A stretch of DNA of 64,000 nucleotides from Veillonella sp. T11011-6 (GCF_002959755.1 NZ_PPCW01000001.1:744001-808000); one strand, 5' to 3'; positions 36,907 to 45,730 are shown, counted from the first letter of the stretch. Notes: generated by a model from the letters alone, not told the origin. Numbers and translations: made by a program.

Positions 36907-36919
36907 AAATAAGCACCTC

Positions 36920-37015
36920 TCAACTAGAGAATATATATTAGATTTATATTAGACTTATATCAGACTTACATTACACTTCTATTATAGCTATATTATACCT
37001 ATATCATACACCAAA
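36920..37015. repeat. Degenerate repeats upstream of the DcuC-type gene
   Basis: Words such as TTATATTAGAC, TTATATCAGAC and TTACATTACAC follow each other in roughly 12-bp register. Confidence 0.55.
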
Positions 37016-37029
37016 TATAAATAAAAATA

Positions 37030-37775
37030 CAAAATCATAACCAACCGTAGAACGGGTGGTTTGCTCTGACCCTATAAGGGTCTTTCTTTAGTGGTGGCCC
37101 TCTAAAGAGGGCATTGAATGATCTGATAACCACTCTATTACCACTGGCTGCCCCCTACTTTGGGGCTTTTATTTTACCTATTTTACTGGCTCACCCATAA
37201 ACGGGTCGGTATATTCTTTAAAGTTTAATATATCTTGCGCTATATCCTCTTGTAGTTGATTGCGAATGTACTCTTTTATCGCTCCATCATATCGTCCTAC
37301 CGTATCCACATAATATCCTCTACACCAGAAATGTCTATTTCTATACTTATATTTTAAATTTTCGTGTTTATCGAATATCATGAGGCTACTTTTTTAATAG
37401 CCCATAAAACTTGATACGCTTAAATGTGGTAGTATAGTTACTAGCATATGAATATGATCCGGACAGCATTCCGCTTCTATAATCTCTACATTTTTTCTCT
37501 TACATAAATCTCTTAAAATTTTACCTACATCAGCTTTTATCCGACCATAAATTATTTGTCTTCTATACTTTGGAGCAAAACAATATGATATTTACATCTC
37601 CATTTACTATGTGATAAACTCTTTACGTCATTCATTGACATTGAACCTCCTATATTAAAATATTGTGGTTGCCAGACCAACTTCATTTTATCACTAGGAG
37701 GTTCTTTCCTTTTCTCTAAGAATTTTTACTGACCCCCAGTTTAACTGGGGGTTTAGTCATGCCTATTCGGCGTAC
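37030..37775. mobile_element. Decayed IS200/IS605-type element
   Basis: A tnpA pseudogene (37178-37641) is flanked by subterminal hairpins: AACCACCC-type pairing near 37040-37065 and the perfect palindrome of CCCCCAGT and ACTGGGGG (37733-37751). No tnpB follows, so it is IS200-like. Exact ends are not proven because this family leaves no target duplication. Confidence 0.7.
37178..37641 (-). pseudogene. IS200/IS605 TnpA transposase, frameshifted
   Basis: Start ATG at 37641 behind GGAGG gives MSMNDVKSLSHSKWRCKYHI, then the frame breaks within a T-run. In the next frame APKYRRQIIYGRIK and the HUH motif CCPDHIHM appear, then a TAA after SSFMGY with a small deletion. The last 67 codons (HFWCRGYYVDTVG, catalytic Tyr in AIKEYIRNQ, GEPVK end) are intact. 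At least two disabling changes make it inactive. Confidence 0.85.
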
Positions 37776-37811
37776 AATAAAAAAAAGGGTGTAACGATAA
37801 TTGAATAAATA

Positions 37812-37853
37812 ATAAAGAGCCTGTAACGATGTAAAACAATCATTATAGGCTCT
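37812..37853 (-). terminator. Terminator of the ubiD operon
   Basis: AGAGCCT/AGGCTCT with inner TAACGAT/ATCATTA pairing, shortly after the lpdD stop; short T-rich tail on the minus strand. Confidence 0.75.
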
Positions 37854-37883
37854 AATTTTATCAAGCGAATTAATAGCTACTAT

Positions 37884-38270
37884 TTAGTTTTGTATAATCT
37901 GTTCGACCAACAGTTTACTATTTTCAAGTAACTTTTCAATATCTAATATATCAGCATCATCTACATGAACACCAACACTTACAGTTACAGTAGTATTAAA
38001 ATGCCTTGATAGTTTTATCGCAGCGTCCTTGGCTAATACATCATCTTTATGTCCTAATACAGCCATGACAGATGTGGTAATTGTAGTCTTTCCTGGATTA
38101 ATGATACTTTCAGACGGAGTAGCAATAGCTACTGCACCTATATGATATCTATTACCACCACCAATCGTAACAGATATATCCTGCCCAACAAATGTGACTA
38201 TAGCTTGAATACAATATGGTGTAACCCCATAAGTATATCGTTTTACTTTCATCTCATCATAACTATTCAT
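37884..38270 (-). CDS. lpdD: LpdD-like prenylated-flavin chaperone
   Basis: 128 residues resembling the small gallate-decarboxylase subunit LpdD. Conserved KRYTYGVTPYCIQAIVTFVG, GGGNRYHIGAVAIATP and a central conserved ATTSVMAVLGHKDD-like run are present. The protein is thought to help load or maintain prenylated FMN in the UbiD partner. It is last in the ubiD-carrier-ubiX-lpdD operon, 8 nt after ubiX, behind GAGGAG. Confidence 0.85.
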   Translation of the reverse strand: MNSYDEMKVKRYTYGVTPYCIQAIVTFVGQDISVTIGGGNRYHIGAVAIATPSESIINPGKTTITTSVMAVLGHKDDVLAKDAAIKLSRHFNTTVTVSVGVHVDDADILDIEKLLENSKLLVEQIIQN

Positions 38271-38278
38271 AATACTCC

Positions 38279-38854
38279 TCAGCTTTTTATCATATTACGC
38301 CCAGTCCAAGAAACAAAATCTTTTGTCTCGAACCCAAACTGCATTAAAATTTTTCCAACAATATGATTGATTTGTTTTTCAACCGAATTAGAATCATTAT
38401 AAAAAGTTAATAATGGAGGAATAATTGAGCATCCGTATTCAGATAGTGTAGTTAAATTACGCAAATGAATACGACTAAACGGCATTTCTCTCGGTACAAG
38501 CACAATCTTTCTATTCTCTTTTAAGCAAACATCTGCAGCTCTCAATAATAGATTATCTGCAAATCCACAAGCCATTCCAGCAATACTTTTCATACTGCAA
38601 GGAACTACAATCATCCCATCGGTCTTATACGATCCGCTAGAAATAGTGGCAGCCATATTTTTATTATCATGAACTACATCTGCCAATGCCTCCATTTCTT
38701 CTACGGTAATAGAACTCTCATATTGCAAAGTGATCTTTGCACCCTCAGTCATGACCAAATGAATTTCCATTCCAGATATTTGACGCAACGCTTTAAGTAC
38801 ATAATAGCCAAGTATTACGCCACTCGCACCTGATACACCAACTATTAAACGCAT
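38279..38854 (-). CDS. ubiX: UbiX-type flavin prenyltransferase
   Basis: 191 residues of the UbiX/Pad1 flavoprotein family. VGVSGASGVILGYYVLKAL binds FMN, PCSMKSIAGMACGFADNL and RKIVLVPREMPFS are hallmark segments. It attaches a dimethylallyl unit to FMN, making the cofactor for UbiD decarboxylases. It is operonic with the UbiD-type gene at 40286-41764 and is probably its dedicated partner (LpdB analogue). Confidence 0.93.
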   Translation of the reverse strand: MRLIVGVSGASGVILGYYVLKALRQISGMEIHLVMTEGAKITLQYESSITVEEMEALADVVHDNKNMAATISSGSYKTDGMIVVPCSMKSIAGMACGFADNLLLRAADVCLKENRKIVLVPREMPFSRIHLRNLTTLSEYGCSIIPPLLTFYNDSNSVEKQINHIVGKILMQFGFETKDFVSWTGRNMIKS

Positions 38855-38882
38855 ACAATCACCTCATAGCACTAACCCTTAC

Positions 38883-40268
38883 TTACCAAAGGCCAATAAA
38901 TTTCCACCATGGTAATTGAATTGCACAAGTAATAACAAATAATACTAACGTATATGGTAAACCAAATCGTATGGTTTCTTTTTCACTATACATACCATTA
39001 TCTTCACCTTCACCCACTAATATTGCTAAATTATGGAATGGTAAAATAAAGTGAGCATTAATGGCTGTATATGCAATCATTACCGGAATAATTGGAGAAA
39101 TTCCAAGTGTTTCCGTGAAAGCAAGCATTGCTGGAATAACAATTCCCATAACTGCAACTACACTACCAAAGCACATATGAATAGCAATAGAGATAACAGT
39201 TATAAATGCACCGAGAATGAACATATTTTCAGGAACGGCAGATGGCAACAATGTTTGTGCTAACCATGTGTTCATCCCAGTTTGGCCCCCAACACGACCA
39301 ATTGCAACAGCAGCTGTTAAGAATAGTAATGTTTGTACAGGCACAGCAGACCAACTAGCAGGTGTTAAAATATCACCAATCTTTGGCATAGCCATCATTA
39401 CAGCGATAAACAATGTTACCCAACCAATATCAATTCCATGAATACTATCAGTCATCCATAAAATAATTGCTAAGATAACCCAAAATGCAGTACGAATTTC
39501 TTTACCTGTCATCGCACCTAATGATTCGCGCTTTTCCAAAATAGCTTGTTGATTAATAGAAACCTCTTTTGTAGGTTTAAACATCGTCATAAGCATAAAC
39601 ATAGTTATGATACTAGTTAGAATCATTGGGATACCCATTACTTTAAACCACTCAATCCAACCCACCTCTGTTGGTAGGCAGTACTGTGCAGCCAATGGAT
39701 TAATAGACGCATCCCCAGTTAAAAAAATCATTGAAACCGGAATAGATGCCGTAAACACTGTAAATCCAATTTTCACAGCATCATCTCTAGGCATATCAGC
39801 ACTTTTAATAACCACAGCCATAACAGACATAATTAAAAATGCCCGTGGCCAAGGATGTGGAATTAGTAACGACAATATAAAAGTTAATGCAAATATAGAA
39901 ATAATAATACTGTTGTAATTAGTTACATATTTAGAGATATACCAATAGGCGATTCTTTCCCCTAGCCCTGACTCACGTACTGCTGTAGCAATGAGATATG
40001 CACCAATAATAAGATACATCATTGATGTAGTCCAAGTAGAAAAAATCAACGTTTTAGGTGCTACATCAAACACTGCTAAACCTAATAGGTATAGCCCAGA
40101 AACATAACCTGGTTGAGCAACACCAAACGCCCAAAATATAACGGTTCCCAAAGATAATGCCAAACAAGCATGACCTTGTGGACTTAATCCGGCTAATGGT
40201 ACAAACCAAATTAAAAGCCCTAATAAAATCCCTAAACAGAATCCTATAATCCGTTTATATTTCCCCAT
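38883..40268 (-). CDS. DASS/SLC13-type carrier of the decarboxylase operon
   Basis: 461 residues, 12 or so membrane segments (LLIWFVPLAGLSPQGHACLA, TGDASINPLAAQY, FILPFHNLAILVGEG). The family exchanges or co-transports organic anions. Placed between ubiD and ubiX, it probably imports the aromatic acid or swaps it for the decarboxylated phenol, comparable to gallate carriers of lactobacilli. Substrate is inferred from context only. Confidence 0.82.
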   Translation of the reverse strand: MGKYKRIIGFCLGILLGLLIWFVPLAGLSPQGHACLALSLGTVIFWAFGVAQPGYVSGLYLLGLAVFDVAPKTLIFSTWTTSMMYLIIGAYLIATAVRESGLGERIAYWYISKYVTNYNSIIISIFALTFILSLLIPHPWPRAFLIMSVMAVVIKSADMPRDDAVKIGFTVFTASIPVSMIFLTGDASINPLAAQYCLPTEVGWIEWFKVMGIPMILTSIITMFMLMTMFKPTKEVSINQQAILEKRESLGAMTGKEIRTAFWVILAIILWMTDSIHGIDIGWVTLFIAVMMAMPKIGDILTPASWSAVPVQTLLFLTAAVAIGRVGGQTGMNTWLAQTLLPSAVPENMFILGAFITVISIAIHMCFGSVVAVMGIVIPAMLAFTETLGISPIIPVMIAYTAINAHFILPFHNLAILVGEGEDNGMYSEKETIRFGLPYTLVLFVITCAIQLPWWKFIGLW

Positions 40269-40285
40269 ATAATCACCTTCTTAAC

Positions 40286-41764
40286 TTATCCTTTATGATT
40301 AGGAACCCAATGTGTGGGATCTACATCCATAAATTTAGCACGTTGGAATCGTTTCTTTTCACTATATGGCACAGTAGCATCAAAAATTGTTTTGCATGCA
40401 ATACCATGATCACGAATAGTATAACTACAAGATGGATCATTAGACGGGTCTAATGGATGACAACGAACGCCTGGGATATTTATAATATCAATGTCCCCTT
40501 GCATTCTAGTAATCATAGCCCACATAACATCATTCATATCAAAGATATCAACATCTTCATCGACAAGAATAACTTGTTTTAATTCAGAAAATGCAGAAAA
40601 TGCTAGCAAAGCCGCTTGCCTTTGGCGACCTTCATCAGATGGTACCGATTTTTTAAACTGCATTACTGCCAAGAACTTTCCACCGCCAGGGCTTGCAGCA
40701 TAAACATTTAATAATCGACCAGGCATAGCGCGTTCAACCATATCCATAATAGAAGCTTCTGTTGGAATCCCCGCCATATTAACGTGTTCTTCAGATGGGC
40801 CAATACAAGTTTGCATTATTGGATTTTTACGTGTTGTAACAGCTTTTACTTTGATAATAGGAACCTCCGGATTTGCAGGTCCTGTATAACCAGGGAACTC
40901 TGGCATTGCTTTTCCTGTATTAGTATTAATATCTTCACGTAACCGTTTTCCTACCAAGAGTTCACCTTCAATAACATACTCAGCATTCGCTATACAATTC
41001 TCTTTAATTGTTAAGCATGGTGTTAGTTCAACAGCCTTTCCTCGAATGGCACCCGCAACAGCTAATTCATTATATCCAATAGGTGTTGTAGGTGGTTCAA
41101 AGCACGCACCTATTTCAATTGCAGGGTCTACACCAATACTAATAGAAATTGGTAGTGGCTTACCGAGAGCTTCCGCTTTTTCTCTAAAAGCACCTAGATG
41201 ACGTGCACCTGGAGTAAAGAACATTGTGATTTCATCTTTCGACTGTAAACAAAGTCTGTGAATCGTCACATCAGAGTCACCATTTTCCGTATCTGATGCA
41301 TAACACATCCCTAACGTAATATAAGGGCCCGCATCTTCTGGTGTATTAGTAGGTGCTGGTAATATTTTTCTAATATCAAAATCTGGATCTGTTGCCAAAT
41401 GAACAACCTCTTGGCATTGAGCTTTTGAAGAATCAATTACAATTGGTTGTATTGGATTTTTTACAGAATCTCGAAGTAGTTGACCTAGTTTATCTGGTGT
41501 TGTACCAAGTAGTAATGCTACGCGAGCACGGTCAGATAACATACCAATTACAACTTTAGAATTAGGGTGACCCTTTACATTGTTAAACATCATGGCTGGA
41601 CCTAATTTTGTTGGCCGTGCTACAGTACCACCGACACCAATATGGCGATAAACCCCCGCTAACTCAGCTGAAGGGTCAACCTCTACATCTGTACTAATTA
41701 ATTGTCCAGGTGTGTTTTCCAATAACTTTAGTGCAGAACGTAAATCAATAACAGAGTTTCCCAT
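40286..41764 (-). CDS. lpdC: UbiD-family aromatic acid decarboxylase (LpdC-like)
   Basis: 492 residues, the length of the gallate/protocatechuate decarboxylase LpdC. DVTIHRLCLQSKDEITMFF, PISISIGVDPAIEIGACFE, the acid-arginine region VIEGELLVGKRLRED, PEFPGYTGPANPE and LVDEDVDIFDMNDVMWAM are UbiD signatures. It decarboxylates hydroxybenzoate-type acids without oxygen by means of prenylated FMN. The lpdD and ubiX partners support gallate, protocatechuate or 4-hydroxybenzoate; menaquinone-pathway UbiD is less likely. Its promoter is MerR-controlled (41830-41860). Confidence 0.88.
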   Translation of the reverse strand: MGNSVIDLRSALKLLENTPGQLISTDVEVDPSAELAGVYRHIGVGGTVARPTKLGPAMMFNNVKGHPNSKVVIGMLSDRARVALLLGTTPDKLGQLLRDSVKNPIQPIVIDSSKAQCQEVVHLATDPDFDIRKILPAPTNTPEDAGPYITLGMCYASDTENGDSDVTIHRLCLQSKDEITMFFTPGARHLGAFREKAEALGKPLPISISIGVDPAIEIGACFEPPTTPIGYNELAVAGAIRGKAVELTPCLTIKENCIANAEYVIEGELLVGKRLREDINTNTGKAMPEFPGYTGPANPEVPIIKVKAVTTRKNPIMQTCIGPSEEHVNMAGIPTEASIMDMVERAMPGRLLNVYAASPGGGKFLAVMQFKKSVPSDEGRQRQAALLAFSAFSELKQVILVDEDVDIFDMNDVMWAMITRMQGDIDIINIPGVRCHPLDPSNDPSCSYTIRDHGIACKTIFDATVPYSEKKRFQRAKFMDVDPTHWVPNHKG

Positions 41765-41829
41765 AAAAAATAACCTCCTAACATACTGAAATAATTCATA
41801 TTCATAACAGCTATTTATTGCTTGCCATA

Positions 41830-41860
41830 AGAATACGCTTTATAGTTGCTATACAGTCAA
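41830..41860 (-). promoter_or_regulatory. MerR-type promoter of the ubiD operon
   Basis: Minus strand TTGACT (41855-41860) and TATTCT (41830-41835) are 19 bp apart, the overlong spacer typical of MerR promoters. Inside it lies the dyad TATAG-TTG-CTATA (41841-41853). Confidence 0.75.
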
Positions 41861-41880
41861 GAGGCTATTTATACAATTTT

Positions 41881-42741
41881 TTATTTTCTTTTAAATGGGG
41901 CCTGTAAAAGGCAAAAATCTTCTGTTCTATCTTGCTGATAAAATGTTGTATCTAACAAACATACATCAATAATATTTCCTGTCAATTCATAGTTGTTATC
42001 ATTCATCCATTGAAGCAAATATTGTGCATCTGAAATATCATATGGCATACCAAATTTATAAAGACAAATATACTCCCCTGCAGGAATTGTAATTAAATTA
42101 TCTAAATTTTCCGTATTCACGGGAACAAATATACAACTACCACTCTTAAATCGACCATCAGATTCACATGCTGTATCACTCGATTCACAGCCTAAACACT
42201 CCTTAGTTTCAAGTGTCAAAATAGTTCCAAACCCTGCAGCTGGTCTAATTCGTAGAGGCTCTAATTGTCTCCATAAATTCATCAATGTAAGATGTAATTT
42301 TTCTTTTGTCACATTTTCAGGAAATTCCTGATAAATCACTTTTCTCAATGGATAATATTTTATAAATGGTTCTGTTAAATTCATTTCATAGCCATCAACC
42401 GCATCATTAAGTATAGCTATTTGCTGATTTAGCGCTTCTCTAATATCATTCAACTCTGCAATCTGTTGATTAACCTTAGTTTTATATGCTGAATAAAACT
42501 CAAGAACTTTTTTAGGATTTGTATTTAGTAATACTTCTTTTATACTATCTAAACTTAAACCTAAAGATTTTAGAAAAACAATTTTTCGCAAAAAAGGAAT
42601 TTGAGCTCTACTATAATAGCGATACCCCTTTTCATCAACTTCAACAGGTTTAAAAAGATCAATATGGTCATAATGTATTAATGTCTGTCGACTCAAACTA
42701 TGGAGTCTGGCCATAGAACTAATTGATATTAAAGAATCCAT
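41881..42741 (-). CDS. MerR-family activator of the ubiD operon
   Basis: 286 residues. N-terminal winged helix (about 5-75: ISSMARLHSLSRQTLIHYDHIDLFKP, GYRYYSRAQIPFL), a coiled-coil dimer helix (about 80-115) and a C-terminal GyrI/BmrR-like ligand pocket (about 130-286) containing a cysteine-rich insert (CLGCESSDTACE). It directly precedes the ubiD operon on the same strand. It probably senses the aromatic acid and untwists the 19-bp promoter. Confidence 0.9.
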   Translation of the reverse strand: MDSLISISSMARLHSLSRQTLIHYDHIDLFKPVEVDEKGYRYYSRAQIPFLRKIVFLKSLGLSLDSIKEVLLNTNPKKVLEFYSAYKTKVNQQIAELNDIREALNQQIAILNDAVDGYEMNLTEPFIKYYPLRKVIYQEFPENVTKEKLHLTLMNLWRQLEPLRIRPAAGFGTILTLETKECLGCESSDTACESDGRFKSGSCIFVPVNTENLDNLITIPAGEYICLYKFGMPYDISDAQYLLQWMNDNNYELTGNIIDVCLLDTTFYQQDRTEDFCLLQAPFKRK

Positions 42742-42787
42742 AATAGTCTACCTCGCTAGAATAACTATAACACATCCCTATCTATAG

Positions 42788-42828
42788 ATTAATATAACCT
42801 GTATAGTTACTATACAGGCTATATTAAT
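42788..42828. promoter_or_regulatory. 41-bp palindrome upstream of merR
   Basis: 19-bp arms with one mismatch around TTA (42807-42809); the inner part repeats the TATAG-N3-CTATA dyad of the ubiD promoter, so it is a likely autoregulatory MerR operator. It could also act as a hairpin after the upstream M20 gene. Confidence 0.65.
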
Positions 42829-42857
42829 ACTTCATTTCTCTCAATAAAGCTATAATT

Positions 42858-44036
42858 CTACTTATTTTCCTTCAACCATGCAATGGCATATTCTGCATAT
42901 ACGGCTGATGCAGCAGATAGTACAGAATCATCCATATTAAATCTGTTATTATGATGATCGTAGGTAGCCTCTACATCAGGATTTTGAATGCCAATAAAGG
43001 CAAAGCATCCTGGTTTATCTTGTAAATACCATGCAAAATCTTCTCCTGGCATTACTTTACGCATTTTGGAAAGCTTGTCTTTACCTAATGTATCAATAAC
43101 GACACGTTCCGCCAATTCACTGGATGCAGGATCATTAATAGTAGGTGGTACTTTTTTTACATACTCCAATGTAGCAGTAGCACCATAGGCCTCTGCCGTA
43201 TGTTCTACTACACGGCGAATAGAGTCTACATAATATTCTTCTTGATCAGGATCAAAGAATCGAATGGTACCACCCATTTTAGCTTCCCCAGGAATAACAT
43301 TCCATTCCGAACCGGAGTGAATATTCCCAATAGTGAGCACTAAAGAATCTAATGCACTAACATTGCGAGACACTACGGTTTGCAAATTCATAACGATGGC
43401 ACTAGCTACCACAATGGCATCAATCGCTTGATGCGGCTGTGCACCATGGCCTTGCTTACCTTTTACATTGATAGTAATTTGGCTACTTGCAGCCATCCGC
43501 GGCCCTTCTTCAACAGATACGAGACCTGCTGGCAAATCGATCCACACATGACCGCCAAAGATGGCATCCACCTTATCGTACCAGTCACCAAATTTAATGA
43601 AATCTGGTGCCCCTGCCCCTGTCTCCTCAGCAGGTTGGAATGCTAAATACACATCGCCTTCGATGCGGTCTTTCATAGACATTAACATCTTTGCAGCACC
43701 CAGCAAAATAGCCATATGACCATCATGACCACAGGCGTGCATTTTGCCTTCAGTTTCTGATTTATAGTCAACTGTATTATGTTCGTGAACAGGTAAAGCA
43801 TCGATATCGGCGCGCAACGCGATAGCCTTGCCAGGTTTATCACCGTGGATGATACCAACTAAGCCGATGCCACGCTCTGTATCAACATGAACCTCTACGC
43901 CTATAGATTCTAATTCTTTAGCCAGTGTCTTAGTTGTTTCAAACTCTTCATTACTGAGCTCTGGATGTTTATGGAAATATCTACGCCAATCTTGAACGTA
44001 GCCTTTATATTGTTCGATTAAATCGCGACTATGCAT
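42858..44036 (-). CDS. M20D amidohydrolase
   Basis: 392 residues. Metal ligands: RADIDALPVHE, MHACGHDGHMA, PAEETGAG, and a late HHNNRFNMDD stretch. The M20D family (hippurate hydrolase, N-acyl-amino-acid amidohydrolase, IAA-amino acid hydrolase) removes acyl groups from amino acids. It is next to, but separated by a terminator from, the arginine genes. Deacylation of N-acetyl or aromatic N-acyl amino acids is plausible; the substrate is not known. Confidence 0.88.
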   Translation of the reverse strand: MHSRDLIEQYKGYVQDWRRYFHKHPELSNEEFETTKTLAKELESIGVEVHVDTERGIGLVGIIHGDKPGKAIALRADIDALPVHEHNTVDYKSETEGKMHACGHDGHMAILLGAAKMLMSMKDRIEGDVYLAFQPAEETGAGAPDFIKFGDWYDKVDAIFGGHVWIDLPAGLVSVEEGPRMAASSQITINVKGKQGHGAQPHQAIDAIVVASAIVMNLQTVVSRNVSALDSLVLTIGNIHSGSEWNVIPGEAKMGGTIRFFDPDQEEYYVDSIRRVVEHTAEAYGATATLEYVKKVPPTINDPASSELAERVVIDTLGKDKLSKMRKVMPGEDFAWYLQDKPGCFAFIGIQNPDVEATYDHHNNRFNMDDSVLSAASAVYAEYAIAWLKENK

Positions 44037-44088
44037 GGTATCGCCTCCTTATAAAATCCCATAATCAAGGGGAATAACAGGGTAAAAG

Positions 44089-44124
44089 TAAAAGAAAACG
44101 ACAGGCATAGCCATGTCGTTTTCT
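44089..44124 (-). terminator. Terminator after the 60-residue gene
   Basis: AGAAAACGACA/TGTCGTTTTCT stem with a TTTTAC tail on the minus strand; it closes the arginine gene run. Confidence 0.85.
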
Positions 44125-44131
44125 TTATGTC

Positions 44132-44314
44132 TTATCGGTTGCGTAATACTGCTTGTACCGCTAAGGATACAACAGCTGTTGCAACTGCCACAGCAGCAGT
44201 AATTTTTGCTGTTGTGAAAAGTTCTTCTTTTGTAGGTTTTGCTTTACCGGCAATATCCAAAGTTTTTGCTACAGCAGGAACCAATACTTCGTTACGTAAG
44301 GATTCTGTATTCAT
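44132..44314 (-). CDS. Small single-pass membrane protein
   Basis: 60 residues: a soluble helix (NTESLRNEVLVPAVAKTLDI) followed by a hydrophobic helix (TAAVAVATAVVSLAVQAVL) and a basic end. GGAGGAG precedes the ATG, and a terminator follows, so it is a real gene. It lies 138 bp after argD and may be part of the arginine transcript. No family recognised. Confidence 0.7.
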   Translation of the reverse strand: MNTESLRNEVLVPAVAKTLDIAGKAKPTKEELFTTAKITAAVAVATAVVSLAVQAVLRNR

Positions 44315-44452
44315 ATTTACTCCTCCAATATAAACTGTTTCTTCTAGGGTAACACGAATGAGAACTAAAGTCTATATATTCATCGACTTATTTCAATGAT
44401 TATACGGTTACGCAACTATTTTAAATGATATTTATGAAAGTTATCCTTAAAA

Positions 44453-45640
44453 TTATTTTGCTGCTAACTCTTCAATAGCTTCAGCTACAATAGTGATGGC
44501 TTTTTCCAATTGGTCTTGAGGAATATTAAGAGCTGGTAAAAGACGTACTTTATTTTTAGCAGACAAGCATACAACACCCTTTTCAAGACATTTTGCAATG
44601 ACTGCTTTTGGATCTACTGTAGTTTCAATACCAAGCATAAGGCCCATGCCGCTCACACCTAGAATACCAGGTTTGCCTGCTAAGGTAGCTTTTACATACT
44701 CCCCTTTTGCTTTTACAGAATCTAAGAATTCTGGTGTTAAACGATTAATGATAGTAATGCCTGCTGCCGCACAGATTGGATTGCCACCAAAGGTTGTAGC
44801 ATGGGCACCAGCATTTAACACATATTGCATCTTTTCATTGAATAGTGTAGCCCCCATAGGAAGGCCACCTGCTAAACCTTTTGCAGTAGATACTACATCT
44901 GGCTCGATGCCAAATTGTTGATATGCATACAAACTACCAGTACGGCCATTACCAGTTTGTACTTCATCGATTAACACGAGTTGATCGTGTTCATGAGCAT
45001 ATTTTGTTACTGCTTGTACGAACTCTTTATCTAGTGGCATAACACCACCTTCACCTTGAATAGGTTCCATCATAATGGCACAAACTGCAGGATTATCAAG
45101 AGCTTTTAAGGCCGCATCAATATCGTTGGCTGGTGTATGAATAAAGCCTTCTGTAAACGGGAAGAAATGTTGATGGAATACATCTTGCCCCGTAGCAGAT
45201 AAGGTAGTGATGGTACGACCATGGAAGCTATTCACTAAGGTAACGATGACATGACGACCTTCGCCATACTTATCATGACTATATTTACGAGCTGCTTTGA
45301 TGGCACATTCATTGGACTCTGCACCAGAGTTGGAGAAGAATACCTTCTTCATACCCGTTTTAGCGCACAATTGTTTTGCCAATTCAATTTGTGGTAAAGA
45401 ATAGTACAAATTTGAAATGTGGTTCAACGCATGAGATTGTTTTGTCACAGCCTCTGTCCATTCATCGTCATCGACACCAAAAGCTGTTACGCCGATACCA
45501 GATCCAAGATCGATGTATTCTTTACCATTTACATCCCATAAAAGGGAACCTTTACCTTTTTCAAAACATACATTGAACCGGCCATACGTATTGGCTATAT
45601 ATTCTTTATCTTGTTGTTCAAAATCGATTGTATTACTCAT
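44453..45640 (-). CDS. argD: Acetylornithine aminotransferase
   Basis: 395-residue class III PLP aminotransferase. FFSNSGAESNECAIKAAR, LIDEVQTGNGRTG and the PLP lysine in STAKGLAGGLPMGA are visible. It converts N-acetylglutamate semialdehyde to N-acetylornithine and may also serve lysine synthesis. It is separated from argB by a hairpin (45689-45719) and its RBS GGAGG is followed by a short spacer. Confidence 0.93.
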   Translation of the reverse strand: MSNTIDFEQQDKEYIANTYGRFNVCFEKGKGSLLWDVNGKEYIDLGSGIGVTAFGVDDDEWTEAVTKQSHALNHISNLYYSLPQIELAKQLCAKTGMKKVFFSNSGAESNECAIKAARKYSHDKYGEGRHVIVTLVNSFHGRTITTLSATGQDVFHQHFFPFTEGFIHTPANDIDAALKALDNPAVCAIMMEPIQGEGGVMPLDKEFVQAVTKYAHEHDQLVLIDEVQTGNGRTGSLYAYQQFGIEPDVVSTAKGLAGGLPMGATLFNEKMQYVLNAGAHATTFGGNPICAAAGITIINRLTPEFLDSVKAKGEYVKATLAGKPGILGVSGMGLMLGIETTVDPKAVIAKCLEKGVVCLSAKNKVRLLPALNIPQDQLEKAITIVAEAIEELAAK

Positions 45641-45688
45641 TACATCCTCCGAACGTACGGCCTAGCCGTCGTCTATCTATGTGAAAGG

Positions 45689-45719
45689 TAGCGATAGTAA
45701 TAAACAATTACCATCGCTA
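45689..45719. other. Intercistronic hairpin between argB and argD
   Basis: TAGCGATAGTAAT pairs with ATTACCATCGCTA with one mismatch and a 5-nt loop; no U-tract, so possibly an mRNA processing or partial attenuation site. Confidence 0.6.
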
Positions 45720-45730
45720 TACCTACTATA

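Noticed and set aside
37733-37751. CCCCCAGT/ACTGGGGG palindrome as an intrinsic terminator
   Set aside because: Its place at the edge of the transposase pseudogene fits the subterminal hairpin of an IS200-type element better.
40286-41764. Menaquinone/ubiquinone-pathway UbiD
   Set aside because: The lpdD partner, inducible MerR promoter and adjacent carrier argue for a catabolic hydroxybenzoate decarboxylase.
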